A DNA stretch of 64,000 nt, taken from the NCBI GenBank assembly GCA_964017155.1, contig OZ024866.1, positions 19,686,904-19,750,903 on the forward strand, read 5' to 3'. The stretch comes from Oasisia sp. SBJ-2009. Lineage: Eukaryota; Annelida; Polychaeta; Sabellida; Siboglinidae. The notes below the pieces were generated by a model that was given only the letters and a program-made list of their open reading frames with translations, had not been told where the DNA came from and made no database searches. Shown piece after piece: positions 34,619 through 46,255 of the stretch (position 1 is the first letter of the stretch; each line of letters begins with the position of its first letter). The translations under genes and the position numbers were made by a program.

Positions 34619-37600
34619 GAACATTGTAGAATTTCTCTCTGTGTCTGCCTGTCTGTAACTGATATGTAATATAGGTATGTGGTATTGTGTCTATGGAAAC
34701 ACAAAATGTTGGGCATGAGGTGTTAGTTTTTGGTAACCAAAGGAGCCAGTAACTAACGGCGGAATTGCATTTTGTTAACTTTCTCGTCATAAAATTGTGT
34801 ATTTGTGACGTAAATGTTGGTCAGTATTAGAGATGTGATGTTGAAAAATGGAAATGCACATGTGCAAGTTTGGCGTCTGAGAAATGAGTGACGTTGTATG
34901 CCGTTTGTCCAGTCAAAGAACCTCCTCCTATGTCTTGTCATGTGGTGCAATTTAACTGCCTTTGTATGTATTTAACATGTTGTGAACTGCCAGAGAATTG
35001 TCTGAATGTTTGGTGCCAGACCTAGGGCATTCTGGGATAGCTGGGATAGTTACCCAGACTGCCTCAAATTCCCCATACTATAAATGTTATGCATGTCTCT
35101 GGAAAACACTTTTTGGGTAATTTCTTTGGGTTAGATGCACTGCAACTTGAGTTGTATATGTAATGCAAATTGGTAGAATTCTAAACTGTCAACATTTGTA
35201 TGTTCAGTTATATCACTTCTAGAGACAGTAAGAAGGAGCAATAGCTATTATAGTACCTGCCAGTCACTTCCCCCAAATTGTAATGCCATGGTGTGGATAT
35301 TAACAGAATGTATAGGGATAATGTGTGTGCTGCAACATGAATCATCCACCTGGTGTTAATGACGTGCCTGGATGACACTGTGATCACGACAAGAGGTCAC
35401 GGCAAGAGGTCACAGCAAGAGGTCACTGCAGTTCGTCAAACATGTACAAATACTAACTCTTGTCTAGATCGTTATCAATGAATTGTTTATGAATATATGA
35501 TCATAAATGATCATTACTGTCCATGCCATATCATCATAACGTCTGGTCGTGTTATCATATGTGTGATTGTAGTTGACATTTTGAGTGTGATTTACTTGAA
35601 ATAGTAGGGGTGTTGCTGACATGACACTTCAGGAGTAAAAGAAGCTGATTTTATGTAACTTGACCCAACCATGAACGTGATTGACAGTACGGGCTGTGAG
35701 CTGTACATAGGCAGAGTGATGAAACAATTGAAGTAAGGTCACTAAAGTGTTGTCTATGATTCAGAGTTCAGGCAAGTCTAAGCAGTTGAGTTTCCTGTCA
35801 TTTGCTGTGTTAATATTCCTTGTAATAATCGCCAGCATTCATTTGGAATTAGCCCTTAGGAATCTCCACAGTCCCTTTCCAGTTACATCTACACTTAGTG
35901 CTTAGCTTTTATATTCGATTTGAATCTGACATAGATTGTGTCGCTACTTCAACTAAACAGGCTTATTGGGCACTTAGCATCATGGATGGACATATTTGTA
36001 AAGAAAATTAATCACATTTCATATTTTTATGTCAGAAACAGCACTTTCTAGATAAAGCTGCATCTGTGCCAAAGGATATTTAAAAATTATAATCTTAGGG
36101 AGCACACCCAAAATCTTCAGGACTCGGATGTGAACCACACATTTTTTTCACTGAAATTACAGTGCCGTTGTATATAAAAGTATTGCAAGAATTATTGTGA
36201 CCATTAAAAAGAATCTCACTTTGAATCGCCAACACTTTTATCAAACATTCTAAAAATTGAATTTAAAACTGAGCCCACACTTGATCTCTTCGACCCATTG
36301 CAATGACAAATTATTTTGTTTATGTTAAACTGAGATTTAAGAAAACGTTAATACATCCTGAGTACCGGTAATTATCTCTATTATAATTATAGCCTGATTT
36401 CCATACACACACAAAATTGCAACAATGTGACGACTTTAAAATGTCTATACATCCAATGACTTACTTGTAAATGGCAATATTATTGAACTGATGACATTGA
36501 AAAAATACAATTACTGATATGCTGAATGGGCCCAGGTCCGTATCATACAGGGGGGTGAAATAAAAGTCAACATCTGTGAAACGCCCTTATTGAATATAAT
36601 GTATAAATATGTCAAACGTCAGCCCCCGTATATGTGAAAATGTCTGAGATGTATTCGGATGTCTGAACCGACATAAGTGGGAAACCTAAAGTGTATCTTA
36701 TGATATTCAATGGTGTCTTTCTGCTAGGTTTATGTGTGTGTTCGTGTATAAATGCATGCATTGGTACTGTAGGAAGGATGAAAAAATGTCACGTGTAACT
36801 ATAGGTAATTGTTATTCAGTTTCATATGTCGTTACATGACTTTTGCTATTTTGAAAAGATGTTTTACTGTGATTGTGGTTACTGGCGTTTGAATTTTGGC
36901 AGTTTGTTCACTAATTGTTCTTCTGTCCATGTTTAGACAGTTTTATTGTAACTATTCAGGAGCAAAGTGCTGACTTCGATGTATGGTGGTTTCTGCACTG
37001 GCTGCTTATATGTGTGGGTCATTTGGAAAACATTTGTCAATAATGTCTTGTATGTGCTATGTACATATGTATAAAGATCTAGTACTGATAGTTGTTGATA
37101 ATTATGGTCTCATTTATTTAATGGTTGGATCTTTGCAAGTTATGTATTAATTGACTGAACATACCCTTCATGATTTACACACACTGTGTAATAATATCTT
37201 ATAATTCAGCATGGTTTATAAATATGCTAAAATATGAGATATATTTAAATAATAAATGGTGCAAATGGTATGAATGTCTGCAGACGTAAATGTTGTAAAA
37301 GGTTTGTTTTAGACACGAAGGACACTGTGTCGAGTGGAAATAATAATACACAAAACAAAATAATATCTCATATTTCTGTAAATAAATTGTGGTTGATCAG
37401 TTCATCTTTGTCACTACAGCTATGTTGAATCACATTTTTTTGTCTTGTCTGCATTCTTGTGAGGAAACTACAGTGACTATGAAGTAAAAATCGAACAAAA
37501 CCGGAGCGAATACACATTTTATATATTAAAGTATTCATATCTTCCCCCAAGATACAATGTTTTATAAAAAAGAATCCACACTTATTCTGCTGGATATAAT

Positions 37601-39475
37601 CTAATCTCACTAGGCATGCGTTAAAATGTCACCTATTACATTGACTGTGTTTCCTCCGAACCTGTTGCTTATATCTGGAGCTGTATCACAAGCACATAAC
37701 AATTGCCAAAACAATAGTTGTTTATTTTACAATCTCCAATGATGAATGAACAGAAAATTTAAGTCTTTAATTTTTATACAACAATGAACTGTAGAACTTT
37801 GTATACAGTGCAATTATCATATGTTACAGTAAAACAAGTCTCAGGTAATAATCCTACAATAACCCTTGGTAACTGATGCAGACATGCAGATGCTGATGCA
37901 GAATCTGGTATATAACATGCAAAAGTACACAAGACAGTGGTTTTGTATCATGTCAGAACAATATTAATAAATACCAAAACTCTAATTATATACACACAAT
38001 GGCAATACACTTGCTAAATTTGTTAACGTGTTAAAATATATCACTCTAAAGTGTTATCCACTATTGTCAATTCCAATCGTTTGCCCTCTTCTCACAACCA
38101 GCTCCAATATCGCTAAATCAAAATGATTTAACATCATTCATACTTTTCCTCTAAAATTTCCCACAAATAATGGACACATCATATTTTAATAAACATATGC
38201 ATTGCTAAATTTATTCAGCAGTCATTTTATTAGTTATTATAATGAGCAGTTATTTATATATGAAACCGGAGGTGCACCAACATTGTTGGCTATATTACAA
38301 CTAATTTAGTAGAATTGTTCCACTAATATATAGTGCAAAACACAACTATAATTGGCCACTGGCATGCTAGCTAGGTATGCTAGCAACTCATTAACTTGCA
38401 CTTCAAATCATTCCATTAAAATTATTGCTGTAAATTGGCAAAACTCCATCATACAGCAACAAGCTTCTGTCCTAAGTCATATCACACTTTAAACCACTAC
38501 TGGTTCCCACAACCTATGTAACATTAATTATCTCCCCTACAAACTATTCACTCCAGGTATGGTGGATCCGTTTTTTGTCTTCCGGTCCCATTTGGTGTTT
38601 TTCATCTTTAAAAAATACAGCTGTAAAATGCATTCCTGGCATAATTCGCACACTAAATGCAATCTCTCAACTTTTAAAAATCTCACGCGAAAATCACCGA
38701 GATTTGTTTGTATTCCGAGAGAACCACAAAATATCGGGAAAATGTGAGAGGGTTGGCAAGTATATTGCAGGTCTCTAAAAAGTACTGACATGTTTTCTAG
38801 ACAAGCACGTTTAACATGCTTAGACCATAACCAACAGTTTTTTGAACTTGTGGGAAAGCACTAAAAAGTTTGCAATTATATTCACTTGCCGACATCAAGT
38901 CTTTGGCAACTGGCAGAAAGCTCAGGTATAATTACACACAAACAACGCCAGAAGCATTACCTAATATATGTATATATGTATATATATAGATATATTGTGT
39001 TGACTTGGGTAATTATGTGCTCAGTGACCCACCACCAAAGTCTTGCAGAAACGTGTCCCTTCATGAGAGATGCGTGTCAGATATATATTTGTATACACAT
39101 TTTACGTATTTCTATTCTGCTTGTTTCATAAGCCTGTATTTTTATCCGATGCATCTGGAGTATTTGATCCAATACACACAAAATACAGCAACTGCCATTT
39201 GACGAAACTGATCTACTTGAAATATGCATCACAACATTGAATGCACACTTTCACTGTTCATAGAAACTTTTTCTATAGATTCTCAACATTTTGTACGCCA
39301 CATATTTATAATTCAGCATGTCTAAACTTAACCTGAAATTGTAGCACAGAATGCGTATTTTATCAAACGCATTTGTAACCGACTTTAAAAACGGGTCATT
39401 TACATTTGAAATAAAAAGCCACATTTGTTTATAACCCGTTAAATCACTCGCAACTGTTCTTGTGTGTACGTCTCG
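34619..39475. other. JTB 3' flank and intergenic sequence
   Basis: AT-rich with no further coding exons recognised. It probably includes the JTB 3' UTR; AATAAA occurs at 37251. A triplicated GCAAGAGGTCAC-like motif lies at about 35385-35430. A moderately open frame at 38537-38791 (minus strand) has no recognisable family. Confidence 0.4.
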
Positions 39476-41551
39476 TCACAGCAGCAACGGCATCTGATTG
39501 CGGATCTGTCGCACTTCGTCGCACTTCGTCTTCACCTTATCGCGAAACATCTTGAGACAGTTAAAACATGTGTCGTTGATGCGCCGGGACTTGCATTCCG
39601 TACAGAAACTCCCGTAGCCGGACGCGAACTCATTGATGCACCCGTAGAGCCGGACATCTCGCTCCGTTACCATCTTCCTGCTCTGCTCCAGTTTGTCCTC
39701 CAGGTCCCCGCAACGCATCGTCAGGATCTGGATGACATTCTCCGGGTGGATGCTCTTGAAGAATGCATCCTTCTGCAGCTCCGGGAGTGTCTTCCTTCGC
39801 GCGAATTCGATGCATTTCTCGAGCACGCTCATCAGACCGTATGTCTGGGCGGTGATGAGGAGCTCCATGCTGCCAGGCCGAGTGAGGAGGTACTCCTCGC
39901 AACGTTTCTTCACCTCACAGATCTGGTACTCCTCAGTGAGAGGCAACAGGTGGAAGACATTTGAATCTGGAGCAAAGAAACACCACTTTCAGTTTCGCTT
40001 TCACGTTAGTATATTAAGTTTAGACAAGAATACCATCAAGAACAAAAAGCCAGTTGAATTAGGAAGCCACTGATTTTTTGGCGAGTCCAATATTGTGTGC
40101 CTGTGTGTATTTTATTTGTGTGCATTGTGTGTTTCTGGACAACTGAGAATTTAATTATTTTTATGCATCCAAATACAGTAATCATGGTGTGTAATATATA
40201 ATAATGTATAATCTTAGTTGTTAGATATTTGTTAATTTGTTGACAGATATCTGTGCTGCTAGCACTGACTGTGTTACATTTTTAAAGAGACCTCTCTTCC
40301 CATTTTAGACAATTTATTTGTGCTTGTATTTGTCAAATAGCATGTTAGCAACAGATTGCCTGTTCAAAACACATCCCAAAAACATTTCCATGAATAATTT
40401 CTGCTGTCTGCTGTGCCAAAGTTCTCCAGCATCTTTCTAGTTGACAAACAATCAATAACCAGGCTGCATGAATGTCTGTTCCTGTCTTACAAGTGTAGTC
40501 AGCTTTGTGTTGCCACCGCCACAGGCTGTCAACTGGAATGAGTGCCAGAGCAGGTTGGAACAGACTTAAAACATGTGAAATGTATACTTTGTCTATTGTT
40601 GAATAGTGGAATAATGTAACTCGTGTTATTTAGTATGATGATAAAATATATAGAATGGGGAGATTCATCAACAATAGCACTAAGTTGAGTGTTTTGTTAT
40701 GGAATTTCCATAGTTCCATCCTTCATCATTAATGTACCTTATTCTATTTATTTTTTCTTCACACTAACACATGAGTTACACTGTGCCATTATTCAATGAT
40801 ATACAAAGGATAGATTTCACTAAAACCATAAAGATGTGTTCTAAGTCTGTTCCAATGCTTGTTCCACCCATTCCAGTGCTTATTCTGGCAATTACAGAGC
40901 ATCTAGTGTATGTCGTTGTTATCATGTGACTATATCATGTGACTATATCATGTGACTATTGTATCATGATGCGAGTTGGATATTAAAAAAAATTCTTGCT
41001 AAGCACCCTTAGATATGTTCTGCAGATGAATTCATTTGTAACAAGATCAGTTGTAGAAATAAACATTTTGACCCTTCCCACATGAACCTTACCCGTTTTA
41101 TAACTTTAATATGCTCTTAATTGGGAAGACTGGTAGTAGGTAAACACTACACAGTATTAATTTCTTAGACATATTATTCCTGTACCAAAAATATCAATGA
41201 CACCTTGCTATGTCTTGTGACGCATTAATCAAGAGAAGAGGTATTCCATTTTCCAGGAGATTTTGGCAATGCTCAGTGACATATTCTCATAGGGTAATTC
41301 TCCCTACCTGTGATTTCCTGAATTGGGGGGTAGATACAGTGCAGCAGCTGTACAAAGTCTTCAACCTTCTTCCCCGGCAGTTCAATTTCAGCCATCGACT
41401 TCTCTTTGAAGTCCTGTACGAACATAGCCCTGAAGACGGGGGACCAGGCGGCCAGCACTTCACGGTGGACATACAGCCGGTGGCCCTCAATGACCAGGGT
41501 CACACTGGCCATCTCGTCCACCACCGTGAAGTCGGGGTAACAACCCTCCAT
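39476..41551 (-). CDS. BTB-BACK domain protein, two coding exons, 244 aa
   Basis: Exon 41551-41308 (MEGCYPDFTV to PPIQEIT) and exon 39966-39476 (DSNVFHLLPL to RNQMPLLL, stop) join at consensus GT/AG sites within the aspartate codon. Residues about 6-108 form a BTB/POZ fold: SVTLVIEGHRLYVHREVLAA, SPVFRAMF, VEDFVQLLHCIYPP, SNVFHLLPLTEEYQ. A BACK-like helical region follows (VKKRCEEYLL, GLMSVLEKCIEFARR), then a short coiled coil (DLEDKLEQSRKMV) and a C-terminal cysteine cluster (CTECKSRRINDTCFNC). It resembles the BTB part of invertebrate BATH-36-like proteins, which act as cullin-3 substrate adaptors; no MATH domain is visible here. A splice acceptor lies two bases before the ATG, so an upstream exon, non-coding or coding, must exist. 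Confidence 0.9.
40920..40962. repeat. Short tandem repeat in BTB gene intron
   Basis: Three copies of ATCATGTGACTAT in the intron between the two coding exons. Confidence 0.8.
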
Positions 41552-42959
41552 GCCTGAAACACCAACACTGGGCCACTTAGAGAAAGATAAACATATATGT
41601 CAAGTGCATGCCATAGTGGTCTACTACTGATATAATTTGAGGATTATTTTTATTATGTGCAGAGAGTGTATAAATTCAGGATAGTAGCAACTGTGCATGA
41701 ACTGCATCATAACATAATAAGCAAAATGCAGTGGCATATGTACATGTACACTAAATAACAGTAATTTTTTTATTTATGTTTTGATAATTTAATATCACCT
41801 AGCTATATAGCTTACAGATCCCAATATATGTATGGAAAATGTGACATTTTGTGCTGTTCACAACCATTTCTGTAGGGGTTTTCCCTAACATTTATGAAAG
41901 GGTGCGATTTTTGTGTGAACATCTTTTGAAGGGCCTGAAATTGGGTTTTCGAAAGCCCAACAAGTAATGCAAATTGAGGTTTAACATATATTTTGAAGTG
42001 GTGAAAAATGCTGCAAAACCATTTGAGTTAACGCTACACTACATACGCACTGTCTCGAGGTGTATAATTTACCCCCGACAAACGCCCCTCCCACCCACAC
42101 AAAAGAATAATGAATATAACCAACTCAATGTAGTCCGGGAACCTGCAGCATTCGCGCTGCGTTACGTTGGTAAGCGTTTGGCTCGCGAAGTCCAAGGTCC
42201 GGATTCGTGGACACTTTCATGATGTAATCACGCAAAATGTATACATTATGGCACACGGTCGTCGACGCGCATACATAAACAAACTAGCAATATAAATAAG
42301 AGCTAGCGAAACCGTTTGGTGCAGCGCGCAAACTGCGCAGCTAGTTCACACTGGAGGTAACCTCGCCACACCTTGGACGCGAGCCACCGAGTGACGCTAT
42401 CATCATCACGCCGTCTTTGTTTACATCCTCCAGACTCGAGCGTCATCCATCACCCACCTCAAACTAAATCTACAACCTGCTTACCGTCGTCTGCACTAGA
42501 TGCGTCCAAATCTTTGAATCGACTCGACATCCCTTCCACGTTCGCTCTATACAAAACTTCAGATACACCAATGACGAAATTTCACGAAAGCGACGTTTTT
42601 CTGTCCCAATCGTGGTTCACTTCGCAGACGACGCTAGTCGTTCCCAGTGCTAATCTAGGTCACGAGCGATGTTATGAGCTATTTTTAGGCCAAATTATAA
42701 TATGCTAATGTGGTAAACAAACGCACATGCTGGTCGAGCGGGCCCCGTGCCAGCGGACACGTAGACGTACTCAAATGAACCCACAAAGCGTTTATTGTTC
42801 GCCTTTCACTCGGTCGTGACGAATTCGATGTTATGATAATGTGGGTCCGTGCTTATGTAACTTAATTCAAGTCGACGGCCATACTTATACATAAAAGGCA
42901 AATAGGGGACCCGTAGACCTAATTTAATTAACCAATTCGAACGGTCGCAGCAGGACTAT

Positions 42960-42999
42960 AGTTATTATAAAATTATATATATATATATATATATATAAT

Positions 43000-43080
<81 letters not shown>

Positions 43081-43084
43081 TATA
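42960..43084. repeat. (TA)n microsatellite
   Basis: About 120 bases of TA repeat interrupted once by a short ATAATAG variant. Confidence 0.97.
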
Positions 43085-43623
43085 TTAATTTGCTAAGCGT
43101 AAAAATTGTTCGTTGCATTTTACAATGCATAATATGCATACATTGTGATCAGTAACCTAAAATAGTAATAGTAATTAAGGCAGTCATTTAAATTCACCAT
43201 TATGTCAATAATTATAAAGTATTAATTAATAAATATATGTATTTAAATTTTACATAAAAATTAAGCAAAACAGTAGGAATATGATTTTGAGTGCGACTTC
43301 ACAAAAGAAACGTAACCAGGTAAAATCACAATAAAACTCTGAACGTCTCAGTGCAAATTGTCCATCTAAAAATAATTTATTTACGTATTACATAGGAACA
43401 AACGCATTACGTAACAGACGTTAATCAGTGACGTCACACAACGAACAAACCTGACGTCGTTCGCGCTGCGCTGCTCGAAGACACCAATCGACATTTACAC
43501 GGATACTGTTCCAGCCCCGGACCACTGATTGCAGTGATGTCACAAACACAACTAGTGACGTCATGTCAGAAGTATTTTAAGGCAGTCACACAAAACTGTT
43601 AATGCAACTCAGCCTGAAATAAT

Positions 43624-43766
<143 letters not shown>

Positions 43767-43809
43767 ATGACGAGTTGTAGACGATGTCATAAAAAGACAG
43801 ATAATAATT

Positions 43810-44290
43810 CAGTCATCACACCGCATTGTTGACTTATGCCTCTCCATGTCCCTCTCCCTTCCCTCATCCTCACTCTCATCCTCGCCGTCTTCCTCAACCT
43901 CATCCTTTACTTCACCATCAACCTCTTCCTCTAAGAAATTGGTTAAACAAGATACCCAGCTAACGTTTTGGAATGTATTTTGAAATTCATTTATTAATTT
44001 GTGTTTTACAAGAAATTCTACCTTGTGGTGTCTATACACGTTTCTAATAATTTGCATAAAACTGATGTTATGCTCACCGGTCTATAATTCTCTGTCTTAC
44101 TTCTCGAACATTTTTTTTTAATAAAAATAATAGTGTCATATTTGCTAAATTGTTTCCACTCTGGTGGAACGATTCCCTCTTTATGTGACAAATTTAAAAA
44201 TATAGCAAATGGTGTACTGATTTGGTATACAATTTCCTTAAACAGCTTTAATTGGTGCATTCCGTCAACTCCAGGTGATTTAATTAATTG
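43810..44290 (-). pseudogene. Jockey/CR1-type LINE reverse transcriptase fragment
   Basis: Minus-strand translation gives the RT entry region: IKSPGVDGMHQLKLFKEIVY, HKEGIVPPEWKQ, then KTENYRPVSITSVLCKLLE. After a frame change comes EFLVKHKLINEFQ..VSWVSCLTNFLEE. The order matches RT blocks 0-2 of Jockey/CR1-like elements. After LEEEVDGE it passes into an acidic GAG/GAT-rich stretch (43810-43935) unlike RT. It is dead: frameshifted, with no catalytic box. Confidence 0.8.
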
Positions 44291-45106
44291 TTTTATTTCA
44301 TCATCTTATTTTTTATAATTTCAGGAATTACAAACAATTAATTAACTGCCTGTCTTGATTCTTCATCCTCAAATGTCCTAACAGGTAACGGCAATGAACT
44401 TATATCTTCTTTAGGGAGATCGAGAATTGTAATATATATAGTCTGAACTATTTGCCGACTATTTGTTACCAAAAATGCGATGTTAACGATTTTTTTATAT
44501 GCGCATGCGGCAAGGCCGAAGAGCCATATGCATGGTTGGTTAATTGAACAAATTAACGTTCTTTTGTGCACATTTTTAATGGGAGTGATCGCGTTTTAGG
44601 CTATGCTTTGGTAAACACTAGTTCAACACGTGTTTCATATTAGCTTGAGCGAAATAAAAAATGTCGTTTATCGCGTTTTGTTCAAATGTATACCCATTAT
44701 GACATTTTGATAATAATTATTATTACAATAATTCCTGTCCTAATTATGTTCACATAGATTGCTATTAGAAAACTGTAATTTTAGTAATTTGTCAACAGAA
44801 TGGTGGAATAGTTAGCAAAGGTGACAAATGTCGTAACAAACTTCTACAAAAGGTTTTCTAACAAAAGCAAAATTTATTTTCCGGTTGACGCCATGAACCA
44901 CGCAAGCACACGATCGATTGGGACATGCTGTCCTTAAGGTTCGGATGTCACATACCAAGCTACTTCCAACGGCCTTGACCTAATGCGGAACCAACACAAA
45001 TCCCGTGACTTCGAATCACGTAGTCACTGTTCGAATCTCATTATGACTATGAGTCCCGTACTTACTCTTTCAGTTTGCGTGTCTCACTGACAGAAGTCTA
45101 CCAGCC

Positions 45107-46255
45107 ATGATTTCGATACTGGCGCTGAAGCTTGTTGTTCTCGGTACGTTGTTGATATTAACGTTCCTATTCAGCGTCTTGCCGCTGAAATTCGTCGCGT
45201 CTGTTCGTCACCAAGCCGACCACCATCGACGGAGACGATGTCGACACTGGATCAGTCTGCTGAGCTGTTTTGCAGCTGGTGTGTTCCTCGCTACGTGTCT
45301 GCTCGATCTGTTGCCCCAAGTGCGAGACAAACTGCGCTCGGCTATGGAAAGTTTGAACGCGCCTACTGCGTTCCCGGTCAGTGAATTCGTGTTGTCAGTT
45401 GGTCTCTTCATTATACTCATCGTCGAGCAGCTGGTGTTGATGGTGCAGGAACGCAGCACGGAGGGCTACAGTCCGATACATGGGCCCGAGAGTCGGGAGA
45501 GCCTGGCAGATCACTCTAATCACCACCAAGAGGAGGGTATGAGACGTGATAGTAGGACTAGATCTGGCTCGACAGGGTCACGGCACAGTGACGGAAGTTA
45601 CGCACATCCACTCTCCAGCAGCGATGACGACGATGCAACTGACGATGTCGATGGACAGTCAGCATCCGGTCATTCACACCACCACATGTTTCACAAGCAC
45701 ACAGACCAGAGTTCGCACTCATACATACGATCGGTGTTCCTCTTACTTGCCCTGTCAATGCACTCAATATTTGAGGGCCTGGCAGTCGGTCTACAAGGAG
45801 ACATCAAAAACATACTGCAAATATTCGCTGCTCTCACCATCCACAAATGCATCTTAGCATTCAGCCTGGGACTGAACTTTGTACAGAGTCACATGACTAT
45901 ACGTGGCATCCTTGGATCTGGTTTCCTCTTTGCGGTAACCTCACCGATTGGCATTGGTATTGGGATCACTGTGTTTGAGTTCACAGTCAATCCGGTGATG
46001 TCGAATCTTGTGTGTGGCTTGCTCGAGGGAATTGCCTGTGGGACATTCCTGTTCGTTGTGTTCTTCGAGATTCTGCCACACGAGTTCAACACGAAGGCAC
46101 GTCTGCCGAATAGGATGCTGAAAATGCTGTTTCTGCTGGTTGGATATGCGACCATCTCGCTGCTTCTCTTCCTCAGCACAATGGGGGAGCCAGGACCGGT
46201 GAAGCCGATGCCCTCAAATACTACCAGCGCGTTACGCATGGAAGACATTATCTGA
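45107..46255 (+). CDS. ZIP zinc transporter, SLC39A1/A3-like, 382 aa
   Basis: A single coding exon predicts an eight-helix ZIP-II transporter that moves zinc into the cytosol across the plasma or vesicle membrane. Helices lie at about 4-28, 48-67, 91-113, 206-230, 235-258, 265-290, 296-320 and 338-357. Helix 4 has the signature HSIFEG (residues 219-224), with the binding-site His and Glu. Helix 5 has HKCILAFSLG (from 246), supplying the second His. The large loop 114-205 is polar and acidic and carries the metal-binding run HSHHHMFHKH (189-198). The ATG follows CCAGCC, and a likely 5' UTR splice acceptor (CTCTTTCAG) ends at 45073, so a non-coding first exon is expected upstream. It diverges from the BTB gene. 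ZIP1 and ZIP3 cannot be told apart by eye. Confidence 0.93.
   Translation: MISILALKLVVLGTLLILTFLFSVLPLKFVASVRHQADHHRRRRCRHWISLLSCFAAGVFLATCLLDLLPQVRDKLRSAMESLNAPTAFPVSEFVLSVGLFIILIVEQLVLMVQERSTEGYSPIHGPESRESLADHSNHHQEEGMRRDSRTRSGSTGSRHSDGSYAHPLSSSDDDDATDDVDGQSASGHSHHHMFHKHTDQSSHSYIRSVFLLLALSMHSIFEGLAVGLQGDIKNILQIFAALTIHKCILAFSLGLNFVQSHMTIRGILGSGFLFAVTSPIGIGIGITVFEFTVNPVMSNLVCGLLEGIACGTFLFVVFFEILPHEFNTKARLPNRMLKMLFLLVGYATISLLLFLSTMGEPGPVKPMPSNTTSALRMEDII

Noticed and set aside
38537..38791. 84-codon frame on the minus strand as an exon
   Set aside because: No family resemblance, no convincing splice sites, and the opposite strand is equally open.
44960..45055. tRNA gene (Arg-like: GACCTAATG, TGACTTCGAATCACG, GTTCGAATCTC)
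   Set aside because: An anticodon-like stem-loop and B-box-like string are present, but the T stem does not pair and no acceptor stem closes. At most it is a tRNA-derived relic.
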